NCBI GenBank assembly: GCA_028554795.2
Contig: CM068838.1
Coordinates: forward strand, 90,491,974-90,555,973
Direction of reading: 5' to 3'
Length of the DNA stretch: 64,000 bases
From: Sinohyriopsis cumingii
Taxonomy: Eukaryota > Mollusca > Bivalvia > Unionida > Unionidae
Both the position numbers and the translations under genes were made by a program. The notes below the pieces were generated by a model, which ran no database searches, was not told the origin of the DNA, and saw only the letters and a program-made list of their open reading frames with translations. This document shows, piece by piece, positions 33,712-46,965 of this stretch. How positions within the stretch are numbered: position 1 is the stretch's first letter; every line of letters starts with the position of its first letter.

Positions 33712-35748
33712 TATACAAATGTTGCACTATATGCCGATCACAGTGTTCGGACGATGAGAAATTTAAAATAAATACGTACATAAAATTAGAGAATTCTAGT
33801 TCGGTACATGTACTACACCAACACAGCTAGTTGAAATCTAATTTTTGAAAATTTGACCAAACTGATTAAAGCTAGTCATCATTATAATCATGCCTTTTAG
33901 GAAGCCTAATAGCATATATTGAGCGTACAATGTACAACTACTAATAAATACATATGAACCCACTGAAATATGTGCAACATGAACGGGAATCCTCGAAGGT
34001 AAAACCATTTTACATAAATCGATATTCACGGCTAATGCTGGTGATTTACCCGATTCCCTTTATGTTATGGCTCTTCGCCAGACAGCCAGCTCAACGGCTG
34101 TGATATATTTCAATCGTTCCACTTAAGAGGAAGATTGATCTCTTCGAGCTGCAGCAAGGGTAGTATGTCCTAAAAGATTAATATTATATAGTAACGACTA
34201 TATCGGTCTCGTGCGTACAGACCCTGCCTTTCAGAGTGAAGTTAGCGCGTGTCCAATATCTGCTAAAAATTTGAATAAACAGTTTGATGCATAGTTCTGT
34301 TATTTATATTAGCACGCTCAAGGCAATGGGAAATTATCCTTATGATTTGTATGTGTTGATAATAGTTGCTTTGTACAGTGTATAAGGTATACAAGGTTAT
34401 TTTCTTTTCTTCTCATTCGGATAACATTTCCCCTAAAATGGCCTAGAACTGTCTAGACGTAACCCATTTGTCCTGCAATATTCAACACCATAATATATGT
34501 CTCATCAGTTTGCAAAATTTATCACAGTTTGTTTCTTCGAGGGCTGGGGGCTCATTGGGGATCTGTTTGGGTTTTTCTTTTGTTTCATTCGTGGTTAGAT
34601 TCCGGAAAACGTTGTTATTCTGGGGGTGGGGGATGGCAGTGTACATTTTGTTTTCTTATAATTTAATTCAGGAAATTACCGAAACAAATTCACTGGTGAA
34701 ACAACAGTCACGTGACGGATATGATAGCTACGAATGTTCTCTCATGAACTATTTTAGTTGTGGGAAACGTCTTACATCACACGGAGTCTTCATCTATAGT
34801 AAAACTCATTCGGAACATTCTAGTCTCTTTCTCCGATATCTGTTGGGGTTTAGGGCACGTCAAAGAGATATCCCTTGCATGACATTTGTATAGCAATGGC
34901 TCATAATATCATAGTATATTTTGACTCTATGGTCTTAAATTAAATAAAAGAAAATAGTGATAACCAGCAAGTATTGTAAAATTCATGAAATAATTTATTT
35001 GCCAACAATACAAAGTAAAAATTGTAAACAAAACTTACAGTATTGTGAATTAAATCCCAAATAGTCCTTAAAGTTCTACCAAAAGTCCAAATGTAAGAAG
35101 AAGTAACCGAATTGGATTGGTATTCCAAATAAATTTCAATATTGAATGTGTTCATTTATCTAAAGTTTCGAACGTGCTATACGATAATGGCCTGGAATAT
35201 GGTATTGTGTTATGGTCGTTTGGCGTATTAATATATCATACTCCAAAATATTCTTGTCTCTATTTTCAATAATTCAAAATTCATGTTTTATTCCAAGAAT
35301 AATATTGAGCACTTTGAAATAATAATTTGAATAAATATACACAGAAATACTAACAAATTAAACACCGAGCCCAACAATAAGACAGAGTCTTTCGCATCAT
35401 TAGGCAAGAATGAGTCGTTTTCAAGAAAATAACATTGATATAAAAGCTAAAACACAAATATAGATCCAGGATGTAAGTCAATCTCGTCTCTGAAACATTT
35501 TAAGTTGTTAACAATTTTAAAAATTCCAAGTAAAACCCTATTACTCTACAGTCAGATTGAAGTCACTATGATAATGATATGAATATTTCATTTATAATTT
35601 TAGAGAAATATTAACAATAAACTACGTTGTTTACAAAATAAATGTATCTGGTCTCGTACACCATGAAATTAATGTTGGACAAGCAATCAAACAATATTAG
35701 TTAAATATACATAACAAATCTAATATAAGATTATATTAACACATGATA
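33712..35748. other. Host sequence, no supported gene
   Basis: A 141-codon frame at 34468-34893 (+) has hydrophobic stretches but no recognised family and no splice or transcript support. I do not call it a gene. Confidence 0.35.
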
Positions 35749-35779
<31 letters not shown>

Positions 35780-35787
35780 CAGAGACA
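35749..35787. repeat. (TG)n(AG)n microsatellite
   Basis: Short compound dinucleotide tract. Confidence 0.9.
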
Positions 35788-36025
35788 GTCAAAAGCTAAT
35801 ATGAGGATAGCAAAGTTAACTTGCCTTTTACGGACCTCATTAAACAACTACGCCCAGAAGCTTCGAGGTGTGCTATTGTCCAAAATTGTAAAGACCGGAG
35901 TAAGTTACTCTTTAGATATCACTGAAGAATAGTTTCCTGATATTATTCTTCTAATGCAGAGATGCAGAAAAAAATTAACACTGCACTATATTTATTAGCA
36001 AAGGTATTATTCTCAGCCAATAGCT

Positions 36026-36193
36026 GATGAACTTAAAATGGCCTGGGTGTTGCCTTGAACAGGACCCAATGAAATATAATTGATGAACTTAAAATGACCT
36101 GGATGTTGCCTTGGACAGGACCCAATGAAATATAGTTGATGAACTTAAAATGGCTTGGGTGTTGCCTTGGACAGTACCCAAAGAAATATAGTT
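36026..36193. repeat. 56-bp tandem repeat, three copies
   Basis: Units start GATGAACTTAAAATGGCCTG and end CCAATGAAATATAGTT. Copies 1 to 3 are highly similar with a few substitutions. Confidence 0.88.
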
Positions 36194-37145
36194 CACGCCT
36201 TTCAAAACGGTATTCTGTCATGTCAGGGTCAATCCAGTAATCGGAGCTTCTCACCGCTCGGAGAGGCTTAGATTAAAGGTAAACAATATGAGATGCCTAA
36301 ATTAACCTTATTCATTGGCATCCATGATCTTTGGTACCAAAGGTCGAGTATGATTATCTGGCATCTATTTGAGCTGTTCCCGCTTCTCAAAACTAGGCAT
36401 GATATAAGATTGACTTTGGATATGTACCAGTCTCGGCGGATGAATCGGATGTATACATTTAAAACAACAAACTTATGGTGCAAAATGACCTTATGGATAA
36501 TAAAGACATGTTGTTTATATCCGTTTAGTTAAGGCGGTCTGACCATCAATGACGTCACTAAATTTGGATAGTTGTTTCTTTTTTCTCCTCTTTTGCGCTA
36601 AAACTGTCCATAAAGTGAAACAATACTTCGTAGAAAATAAGAAATTAAACAAATCCATAAATGAATACAATGTATGTAGAAAGATTGTTTATTACCCGTT
36701 CCTTCTCAGTTACTTTGCGAAAGAGGGATCTTCTGGCACTTGAAATTCCCAATTGCATTGTTTCACATTAGTTAAAGGTGGTTCTCTTTGAGCTATAACC
36801 GCAGTAAATGCCATCTCTGGATGTAACCGCTGTATAATTCTATCTGGCGGAAGGTACTAATGATACTGGTACATCACGTGACAGTACGAATTTCCCGTCG
36901 AGAACAGGATAGTATCCTCGAATCTGATAATTATACCCCTTCCAGTGGAGATTACAGTCATTTACTTTCTTAATATGACGTCACATTACATCAAGTGATG
37001 TATTAATGTATTATTGTCTTATCTTTTGGAAACTGTCCTACCACAGTTTGTTACATATAAAACGTTAATATGGCAAATGTCCTCTTACATGAGTGTGATA
37101 TCCCACCAAACAAAACTATAGTTGAAGAGTTCCGTGAAGGTGGAA

Positions 37146-37366
37146 GCGGGAGGCTGAGTGGTCTAACGTTCTCGTCTTTACAGATCACAGACATCTCACC
37201 TCTGTCTACTTGTATTCGAATATCAGGTTCGGCCCTTCGTGGGGTTGTTAGAAACCTAGTCGGCAGCTTATTTTAGGTCTGCGTTTCTTCCAGGGATTTT
37301 CCGGGTTCTTCCTCCACCAGATATACTAGCTCAACAAAGACGTTAAACTCTAAACAATAACAACGA
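37146..37366 (+). mobile_element. tRNA-derived SINE, diverged copy (family 1)
   Basis: Head GGCTGAGTGGTCTAACG (A-box-like), then ACATCTCACCTCTGTCTAC and a decayed B box. The body includes CCAGGGATTTTCCGGGTTCTTCCTCCACCA as in the copy at 52.5 kb, ending in TAAACAATAACAACGA. Consistent with an old family 1 insertion. Confidence 0.72.
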
Positions 37367-40300
37367 TTTGGGTTCTCTGAAGATAAGGTAATAATTAAGC
37401 ATTCGTGACCGTGCACAGCTGGAAGTGTACTTGGCAATCTTGCTACTTCTATATAGTGGGATGCCCAACCTTAACCTCTATTATGCCACGTTGATTATGC
37501 ACGTTTTGGATCATATATTTAATTACCATATATTTGTAGGTAATGTTAACATTTGTTTGCATTTATGATATCACTAAGCATATGTGGGTATATAACCAAA
37601 GTTATATCACATCTCAGATTCACATCACATCCTGAACCTAGTCGTGCGCAAGCCATTGTAGTATTATGTTCCTTAAATAGTGTTGGCATTTCAATTTTCT
37701 GCATGTTGATATTTTGGCAGAATCGGGTCAGAATAAATCAGGAAAAATAGCAAATGGTTTTATAATAAATACAGGTCTTCCAAATTGTCCGCTCAACCCA
37801 CAATCTGTGCAAACACTCGGGACTCTGACAACAGGATAAACCATCCGTTATCTGCCCCACGGGCAAATATGGGAGTCTCTGGTCATCTTCACTAATACCA
37901 TGATATTAATATACTGTGGGATTACATGAGGGGGTGAGTATAGGTCGTAAGATAAAAAATGTATTTACTCAAAAGTAGGTGGGTTCATATTCATATTTCG
38001 ATACAAAAATGTTGAGAAAAAAATGGAATATAGATTATTCCTAACCATAATACTTATATTTTCTTTTAGCAGCATGGTTACAAAGTACTTTTAGATTGAC
38101 TTAATACTTTACAAACAATATTAATAGGCTGTGTTAAAATACAACACTATATTGTCGCTGATTTGAACTACGTCTGTATTTTAAAAACATAAATTATACA
38201 AGAAAATGATTTTTGCTGAATAAACTGTTTGCAGTGCTTACGGTTGCAAAGGTTGGAAGACAGGGCAGGCATCAAAAATCAATTCTGCACAACATTGCTG
38301 CGACGGGTGGAAGCACAATGGAAATAAAATCTGCAACATTCGTATGTATGACTTGATGCTTCGTCAGCATTCACATTTATATATAATAACAGAGAGATGT
38401 TTATTGTTAAACAGTTTTAATTTTCAATTCTGATTCGTTGTAATGTTTGGTATTTATCAGACTATAAAAACGACAATAGACATTTCTTTTTTCAAATCAT
38501 ACAATTAGTACCTTCCTTAACCTACCTTTAATAACAAAATAAAAAATAAAGAAATAATGTTAAAGTGGCATATAAAGATATAATTCATGTGACATTTCAA
38601 TTGTCCCACGCAAAATTGACACTACGAAAAGGTTTTTCTTTTTCACTGAAAGAATAAAAAGGATTCTGTGTTTCTAGCCTGCGGAGATTACACCAGTCTC
38701 TCTTACTTTTACATATTAAAGGAAACATTTCATATATATAAACCTTCAAACCTTTTTCATTAAAGAAGTCACTTTTGGGGGTAAATATGAATTACTTGTA
38801 TAGTCCAGATAATACAACACTATTAACGCAAGAGGAAATCTTTAGCTAGCTCCATCAATATAAAACAAAATGTGGAATGTGATCACTATCACTTAGCGAC
38901 TAATCTGTATGATTCAAAACGTACTCAGCGTATACTTGCTGTAAAAACAACATTTTAGAGCAGCATTCTTTAAAGCACGTTTTGTCCAGGTAAACAAGGT
39001 ATCGACTGTGTGTTTATGACACACACAAAACAAAATCTAGGAAATTGTAACGTTTTAATATGTTTGTCAACCCTAGTACCTAAGGTTTACTGCTCTTGTG
39101 TGAATTGTAAGAACATAGCAATTACACTAATTACCTGATCAACTAAGGAAAATTGATAACAGAAGTGGATCTTTTATGCCACAACGATTCAACAAGATTT
39201 AGATGTTTGATAATGAAGACACTTGGCATAGTTATAATAAAGTTTTAAGCAAGCCATAAAATGAAAATGAGTGGTCATGTTTTGGCCTGGAATTAAAAAT
39301 GAAGCGGATTGAATAGAGGAAGAGCTTGCATGCAGAAAATGTGCTACATGGTTGGTTTTAGCTGCACATGTATCGCATCGTTTGCATTATCATGCCAAGG
39401 AAAGCGGAGCCAAGAAGAAATAAAAGAGGCAAAATGCATTGGTTGAACTGGATGACTCTCGAACTCGCGACCTATAAGATACCAGCCATGCAATTGTTCA
39501 TAGCAGTTTCTAAGAGAGAGATGTTTTCTGTTTTTAAACCTCAACATAATGTTAATATTTTATAACTTTAGGATATCGTGCAATATATATACTATATAGC
39601 CATACTAATCTCTTAAATTTAAATTTATTATTGCGGCTACAGATGTCTCAAGTGACCCCGTAAACTCAAGTATTATAAAAGGATCGAAACTTGCAAATGA
39701 CAATAGACTTAAAATCAGCGCAGATGCATCTATCGTGAAATGGCAAGGTATCTGCATGGGTATACAGACTGACAAATCTCATTGGTCTATTTACCCAAAA
39801 ATATTTCATTTTCTCAATACTTATCTTGTTGCAAAAGTAATCAGCTAAGATGGCATACTTTTGAAAAGGTATGACGTATTGTTGCATGCATATCTGATTA
39901 GTACTACCCCTTTAATGGATTGATTTTGTCAGGTTGGTGCTTTACGGCATATTTGCACAATAAGGGTATTTGGTGCTGTGATATTTGGAGTTAAATACCA
40001 ATGGGAACAACACAGTAGACAACCAAGTCTGATCCGTTGGTAGGATTTAAACATGCACCCACTCGAGTTATGTTCTAGCACGCCTAGCACTAAGACCCTG
40101 TCATACTTTCCATATACGGAATAAAAACAATCGAAAGAAAATGTCTAAATGGGGAAAATACGCATTTGATAGTCTTCTACGAAAATCAAAAATGAACTGT
40201 TTATCAATCAAGAATATAATATCCCACCTATTGCTGGACCAATGCTAATTTTCTTCGCCGATGGAGCCCTCAGCTCGCTATTATGGGGCAATTCGGGAAT

Positions 40301-40637
40301 ACCTGTAGAATAAATCAATGCGTCTCAGTTTTGTATTCCATTCATGGAACACTTTAGATTCCATTTAATGCACATGCAACAAATCGTGGAAGCAGTCATG
40401 GACAAAATATTAATTGGCAACGTACCATCAACATTTTCCATGATTGCGGCACATGTTTAGTTGCAAGCAGAACCATCAGCAAGAATGTTCTTCATAGATG
40501 GACTTAATCTTCAGGTAGAGACCAAGGAGAGTCATAACATACCCCTAAAACCTTGGAAGAGAAACAAAACTAATAATATTAGTACAACTAAGACATTTAA
40601 TAGACTCATCAATGGTTTTATATGATAGTAAAATTTT
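37367..40637. other. Host sequence, no supported gene
   Basis: AT-rich with no recognisable coding or RNA feature. Weak tRNA-like fragments near 39440-39480 and 40030-40100 may be decayed SINE heads. Confidence 0.4.
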
Positions 40638-40741
40638 AGTTTTATAAAAATATGAACGAGTTTTTCGGATGGATATACTGCACGACCTTGAGAGAGCAGT
40701 ATATCCATCAGACAAAACGAGTTCATCTTTCCTATACAAAT
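40638..40741. repeat. Imperfect inverted repeat (hairpin)
   Basis: Left arm about 40638-40681 pairs with right arm about 40695-40741. The best core is GATGGATATACTGC against GCAGTATATCCATC, with weaker pairing outward. Confidence 0.7.
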
Positions 40742-41649
40742 GCAATAACCTTTTTATTATATGGTCATTTTCGTACTCTACCTAAGGCTTAATTATATAA
40801 ACAAAATGCACCACAAGAAACAAAATAACTGAATGTATGCCCTATTCCAAACTAAATACACAAGTGCAGATTCATCATTACACAACAACAACATTATTAA
40901 TGCGCACAGAACTCCACCCAGACAAATTTGAACTTAGTCGCGCGCAAGACTTCAGATTCGAAAGAAAATGGCGTTTTTATCTACTTAAGCACACAAGCTT
41001 AGATTCATCGGTACACTCCAACAACATCCCCACCCAGATAAATTTGAGATCACTTGCGACAAAATTGGATTTTTGGTCTACTTAAAATTGAAATTTAGAG
41101 TCATATTGTGAATGAATGGTCATTGCAACAACTTTTTATATTTAGTCTGGAATGAATAGATTTTGGTATTTTTGTCGACTCTGCTAAATATGAAGAAAAT
41201 GACTTAATTTATCTGTGTCAATTCTACATGAAGTACATCTGATTTCAGCTGCGATGGAGCAGCGTCTTGATATTTGCAAGTGTGTTTCTGTTCTATCATT
41301 GAAGATTTGCAATCATAATGTGGGAAAAATATGAAGTCTTTAAAATGCAATTATTAAACAGACGCTAGGAGTATAATGTTTATTTCATTTTGAGTACACT
41401 AAGGAGGATGTAACTGCACTTGAAATATAGTCGAAACTACAGTACAATTTCGAAATGTGTAATCAAGCTTTAGAATCCATAACATGGCTCATGTGCATCG
41501 GATTTGCAGAACTAAGAAAGTACATTTTGAGGAAATTCAGGATGTAAACCTGTAAGTATATTTTTGCCATTTTTATTACTAGCTGAAGAGGGCACGATTA
41601 TGTTTTGTTACTTGCATGTTATTTGTAGGGACCCAGCAATATATTATCT

Positions 41650-41796
41650 GTCTGGTGTCTATCGCTATCCTGACGATGTGTCTGGCGTCTATCGCTAAAC
41701 TGACGATCTGTCTGACGTCTATCGCTATCCTGACGATCTGTCTGGCGTCTATCGCTAAACTGACGATCTGTCTGGCGTCTATCGCTAGCCTAAATC
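41650..41796. repeat. 30-bp minisatellite, five copies in alternating types
   Basis: Units of GTCTGGCGTCTATCGCTAAA-CTGACGATCT alternate with units where AAACTG is ATCCTG. Because 30 is divisible by three, frames stay open on both strands; this does not indicate a gene. Confidence 0.9.
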
Positions 41797-42952
41797 CGAA
41801 ACATTGTGTAAACAATGTTAAAGAGGAATGTTGCAAAACAGCTGGTATGTACCAGTCCAAGAAACATCTGCTTTAGTTCATTCAGAAACAAATTTAATAA
41901 ACCAAACCGTAAAGCGTCTACTACATAAGTGTACATGATTAGTTTACAAAGTAGTTCCTAATACACTATTGGGCACACGTGTCGTGCATGTGAGTGCAAT
42001 ATGAAGGTCTGCAATATAATAAAATAGTACAATATTCTGATAATGCAAAGTTAGCGAAAACAAAAATGAGCATGTAATAATATATATAATGTGAGTAAAT
42101 ATTATAGTATATTTTCTCATGCAGATTACTTTTTTCTTTTTTTTTGCTCCACTCTTATCTTTGTGCACCGTTTTTGCAATTTCGCCAGTTTCTCTTCCTG
42201 TAAATTAGGAATTTTATTTTATTGCAACATATAAATAATATCTTTCGTAGATTTTAAATTTGCCATCCACGATTCAATGTCGTCTTTACATAGTTGAAAT
42301 CGAACTCTTGATTATAACTTTGTGTTAGAAATAGACTAAAAATGCATCTAATTCAAAGATTACTTTGCTTGTATCGTTCTTGAAGTCTTATAGAATCATT
42401 ATTCTTCGAAAACACCAACGGGCATACCCCAAATGTAATAACATTTCAATATGTATCTGCACTGACTATCTTTTTCTAGCAACATTAACATAAAAACATA
42501 AACTTTCAAAATCACGTAAGCAATATAATAATGAATGTAATTCTTGTTTAAGTTAAACTGACGATGTAACCGGAAACCGTGAATATGGCTGGGCAATCCC
42601 ATCTAGATGTTGCATAATATGGCTCTATACAGCGTCTATTTTCCGCGTCATAAAATACTAATTAGCAGGTGTCAGTATCGCTTAGAGGATTACCAGCGTT
42701 ATTCAAGCGTATTGTACTGACAATAAAACAGTACAGTTGAAAATTTAAATAGTTTAACTTTCTGACCGAAACTTGATATTACAAAGGTTAACATTTCAAT
42801 GTTTTATTTGAATATTTTACAAAACATGTGTGTGTTTGCTTTAGATTTTCAACGTAGCTTTAACAATTTTTCAGTCATCTCGCTACGATGTATGCAGTGT
42901 GGCAATTAATAGCAATGTCTAGCACTGCGGCATAATGCTGCAGACATGCCGC
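41797..42952. other. Host sequence, no supported gene
   Basis: No coding or RNA gene recognised in this stretch. Confidence 0.4.
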
Positions 42953-43129
42953 ATCATGTCCCACCCAGTCACATTATCCAGACACCGGGTTGACCAGTCC
43001 TAAAACTAGCCTCTTAATGTCGAGCTGTTAGTATCATTTGCATAAGTTTTTTGTTATGACACTGCCGGGGCTCAAACCTGCGACCTCCTAGATCCGAGAC
43101 GGATGCTCTAACCACTAGGCCACCGGAGC
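42953..43129 (-). mobile_element. tRNA-derived SINE (family 2)
   Basis: On the minus strand from 43129 the head GCTCCGGTGGCCTAGTGGTT (A box), then an anticodon-arm-like segment and GCAGGTTTGAGCCCC (B box), looks like a tRNA. It continues into a body ending GACTGGTCAACCCGGTGTCT, then TGTGACTGGGTGGGAC. The same body is found at 49780-49980, showing a repeat family rather than a working tRNA gene. Confidence 0.8.
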
Positions 43130-43591
43130 GTACAAAACATGTACCTAATTGGTACCTTATAAACTTTGCGAAAACTTTTACAATTTTACAATAAATTTTC
43201 TCATTAAAATGAGATTTCCCTAATGGTTATAACCACTAGTTTGAGTAAATATTATATAATATAATACATTTGGAGTTTTAATTTACATCACCAACTTTGA
43301 CGTTTTACTTCCATTATAGTTCCACCTCTTTCAGGGATATTACCATGAATACTATTGATAAATCATGTAATGACAATATAGAGTTTTATTTGGACTTTGG
43401 TTGGTGTACTTTGGTGGATATTGTTTATAAATTGTAAAGGCATGGCAACACAAGATATCTACTTACATCAATGTTACGAAGCCGGCACCTCCTGGTAGGA
43501 GTGGATTTATTAAAGAGTGATCAGCCTTCCTTATTGGGTATATTCAGTCATAATGTAGTTGTTTCCTTTTGATTTCGTTGAATTAACATAA

Positions 43592-43760
43592 AGGATTCGG
43601 CTAATGTGGGTATGTAAGAGTGCGAGAATGCTTGCCAGTACCTTCTCGTGGGTCGGTGGTTCTTTCCGGGGTTTCCCTCCACCATTAATATTGGCCGCCA
43701 TGTATAGCTATCAGGTGATGAAAAATGGCGTTAAACCCTACAACAACAACAACAACAACA
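43592..43760 (+). mobile_element. 5'-truncated SINE (family 1) with (AAC)n tail
   Basis: Shares CTTCTCGTGGGTCGGTGGTT, TTTCCCTCCACCA and GGCGTTAAACCCTACAAC with the 52.5-kb copy and ends in a pure (AAC)n tail. The tRNA head is missing or decayed. Confidence 0.78.
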
Positions 43761-44065
43761 TCAGCACGATAATGAATTTTGGAAACGGATGACATTTTTA
43801 ATAAAACGTTTGATACTGATTACATTAATAGATACAAATTTAACCTAACCCGAGATAGAAATGAAAGCGAAAGTCATACTAAATCATATTCGACATTTTT
43901 AGATACATTTTAAATATTTTTTAATATTAATATTTGCTTTAACTAAATGTTCAGTATGATACATACTAGGTCTAACCTTCGAACTTGTCTAGTTTCCCTT
44001 TTTATATATTTATTTATTTATTTTATTTTAGTAAGTACTTGTGGGGGTTAATGGAGAGCCCAGAT

Positions 44066-44235
44066 AGATACAACAATGCTGACTTCACCGAGTTTCCCTT
44101 CTCCGTATGAAGACAACCTATGTTGCCACTGGATAATTGAAGCCCCGGTACATTACGTCATTGACTTTCAGATAACATACCTTGCCCTCGAAGAAAACAA
44201 TGCTTGCTCCTTTGATTACCTCTCAATCAATTTAG
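44066..44235 (+). CDS. CUB-domain exon, first half (copy 1)
   Basis: Frame encoding LTSPSFPSPYEDNLCCHW, then IDFQITYLALEENNACSFDYLSI, a clear CUB N-terminal half with the SP-x-P-x-Y start, a Cys-x-Trp, and the C-x-x-DYL calcium-site segment. It ends at a consensus donor (TTTAG|GTAAGTAT). The acceptor is approximate because an in-frame stop lies just upstream near 44050. CUB domains occur in secreted or membrane proteins, so this is an exon of an extracellular protein gene. Confidence 0.75.
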
Positions 44236-44775
44236 GTAAGTATACAAAACGAATGGAATTATGGGTAGTTTGTGCTGCTTAATATGTACATGTGGAAGTA
44301 AATTTAATAACTGGTAGTAACTAGTAATTGCATGTATCCTTGCCTAGTTAATTTGCATACAAGTTCCAAATATTCTAATTATATCAATAAGTAAAATACA
44401 TTCCAGTAAGACCTCCACTGTTTTAGTTGTTTTCTTTTATACAGACCCCTTTATCATAACATATCTTTTTTAATTCTCAATATTCCCATTTTCTTTCCAA
44501 AAACGGGTGGTTTCTAAAACAAACTGCGTTTTCGTAAAAGAAATAATTATAAAAAATGTAGGACTTACCCATTATTCTATTTATTTTGTGCAAGAGAGCA
44601 AATGAAATGAACCAAAAGTTGCATACTTCATACGAAAGGGTGTTTTGTCAAAAAGCAGTATCGCATACATGAAAATCCTTTTTAAGTATTTATCGGTTTC
44701 TTCCAAGTGATAACCACAATTTGGAAACGAATCAAATTTGCACAAATAAAACAAACGACTTGAGCTTTATCACAG

Positions 44776-44853
44776 GATCGAAAAATGCCAGTATTGCTTT
44801 TGTCACCGATGGATCGATAACGATGAGAGGCTTTTCAGTTCAATACAAAGCTG
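44776..44853 (+). CDS. CUB-domain exon, C-terminal part (copy 1)
   Basis: After the acceptor CACAG, the frame encodes GSKNASIAFVTDGSITMRGF, then SVQYKA, the closing strand region of a CUB domain (FxTD...GFxxxY). It ends before GTATATG. The middle of the domain between this and 44235 was not found, so the domain may be incomplete or use a small exon I missed. Confidence 0.65.
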
Positions 44854-45284
44854 GTATATGCCGTTTCAAAAATCAAGATTATAAAGACTTCATCAAATAA
44901 CTAGATTCAGGGTGGAATATGTTACTGGATGGCGCGTGACAATATTAAATAAAATTATATATGGAGGATGAATAATATCGTACATTTTTTATCATTTTAT
45001 TAATTCGACCTCTGCTTAGATTAGACCCTGTATCCGCAGGTTACAGTACCCATCCCCTGGCCTGCAAAAAAGTTATCTATCTAACGTCTATGTCAAATAA
45101 CTTATTCTCAATCTTCAATTAAGTGTCGGGACCACGGGTGAACATTTTGATTCTTGCTTATAATTATGTAACCGTTCAGTATGTATAAATAGATGTAACT
45201 TCTCTCTATTTTCTGGCGAACTTTATATCAGCCAGAAACTTTTTCATATGGGATCCTTATCGATTCTAACATTGCATAAATATC

Positions 45285-45410
45285 ATATATATATATATAC
45301 AGAGAGAGAGAGAGAAATACATAATGACAGAGAGAGAGAGAGAGAGAGAGAGATAAATAATGAGAGAGAGAGAGAGAGAGAGATACATAATGACAGAGAG
45401 AGAGAGAGAG
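45285..45410. repeat. (AG)n-rich interrupted microsatellite
   Basis: Blocks of AG repeats separated by similar ATA(C/A)ATAATGA spacers, preceded by a short TA tract. Confidence 0.9.
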
Positions 45411-45639
45411 ATATGGCTTATATTTTGATGGCCAGTTTTCCATTTCTTGACCTTGTAAAAATGACTGATCTATTGATAACTTATACTCTGGCTTTACTTC
45501 GAGTGTCAGCACCGATAGTTTACAAAATTAGATAGATATTTAGATAGATTAATTTACATGTACTTATTTACCTATTTTGTTTTATTTATATTGATTTAAC
45601 TATTAATTATCTATTTTAGTACTTAACTTTGGGAAACAG

Positions 45640-45823
45640 CCTACCGCCAAGACATCGACAACAACACTGACCTCACCTCTCTTCCCTTCTCAGTATGACA
45701 ATAATCTTACCTGCCACCGGACAATTGAAGGCCGAGTTAATTCCACAATTGTCATACAAATTACATATGTAGACCTCGAAGAAACCACAGACTGCTCTTT
45801 AGATTATATTCAGATCTATATAG
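45640..45823 (+). CDS. CUB-domain exon, first half (copy 2)
   Basis: Encodes TLTSPLFPSQYDNNLTCH, then VIQITYVDLEETTDCSLDYIQIYI, the same half-domain as at 44066-44235. The donor is at the homologous place (ATATAG|GTACGT). Two candidate acceptors are 45619 and 45639. This is a tandem duplicate of copy 1. Both copies lack the usual first CUB cysteine. Confidence 0.72.
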
Positions 45824-46733
45824 GTACGTTCATGAATGACATAAAATGTAATGAGTCAGATCTACCTGGGTAGGTACACGAATGTTTTGAAATCTAGTGT
45901 CTTTCACTGGCTGGAAACACGACCCCCATAATCTCAAATTCAGATAATACCCCTACTAGTACTAAAACAATGACGTAGAAGATCAACCCCTAATTCAAAA
46001 TTAATATCAAAATAATTTTATATCTCAAGATTCTGTTGGATTTTTTACGGAAATACAATACCAAAGACCTTTGGGGGCCACATTTAAATATAAAACCCTT
46101 TATCAGGAATAAAGAGGAAATGATCAGTGCAAATTACACGAGTGAAAGGAAAACTAAATGAGTGACATGTCAGTAGTATTACTTTTTTATTGTAAATATT
46201 TTGGTTTTAGTAAATTCAATATAGTGGGCCAAATTTTTAAATTCTAATTTCAGAGGTACAAATTTACGTTTCCCCTCCACACTCGCTCCAAAACAAATAA
46301 AAATAAAAATCCTTTTTGGCATTATACCATTTTATGAATATGCCATGAATTAAGTCACAATGCACATCAATAAATCTGTAAACTTTGTAAGCCTTAACGC
46401 TAATGATTCCTATACCCTTGTCATTATCGTCAGTAAACATATAAAGAAAATAAAACGTAATTTTTGTCCAAGAAAGTCAATCCAAATAAGAATAATAAGA
46501 ATTATAAATAAAGTTTTATGTTTAGAGCATATATGAAAGACAGAAAATTAGAATATAAAAGGGAGAAATACTTGCGCACACAACTTTAACTGCTACAGAA
46601 AATATGTTGATCATTTCTCGTGGTTATAATATTATGAATAAAAGTTTCGACTTCTTTTCAAGACAACATTACATTCTTGGGACAGATCGGATATGCAGAA
46701 ACAATATGAAAGAGATGATTTACCTATCGAGGT

Positions 46734-46808
46734 AAAATGAAGCAGATGTTATTTTCGTCACAGATCCATCAATAGTAAAGACGGGATTTTCATTGCAATA
46801 CCATGCTG
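46734..46808 (+). CDS. CUB-domain exon, C-terminal part (copy 2)
   Basis: Frame with ADVIFVTDPSIVKTGFSLQY, matching the 44776-44853 exon, ending CATGCTG|GTATG. No strong acceptor was identified, and the flanking frame upstream has stops, so this exon could be damaged. Confidence 0.5.
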
Positions 46809-46810
46809 GT

Positions 46811-46965
46811 ATGTGGTGTCTTTAAGTTGCATAATAGTCATTTAATGTCACAAAGTAACAAGACTTCGACCTTTAAGTTGCATAATCGTAATTTAACAAG
46901 ACTTCGACCTTTAAGGTGCATAATCGTCATTTAATGTCACAAAGTAACAAGACCTTCTACATTTA
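46811..46965. repeat. Short tandem repeat next to the CUB exon
   Basis: About three variable-length copies of TTTAAGTTGCATAATCGTCATTTAA..AACAAGACTTCGACC, starting right after the exon donor. Confidence 0.8.

Noticed and set aside
34468-34893. 141-codon frame as a host gene
   Set aside because: No family motif, splice pattern or compositional support; it may be chance.
41579-41876. Overlapping open frames on both strands with 10-residue repeats
   Set aside because: The 30-bp tandem repeat keeps all frames open; there is no independent coding evidence.
43060-43129. Possible tRNA gene on the minus strand
   Set aside because: Its downstream body recurs at 49780-49980, so it is the head of a SINE.
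45228-45535. Open frames of Glu/Arg or Ser/Leu repeats
   Set aside because: Translation of an (AG)n tract.
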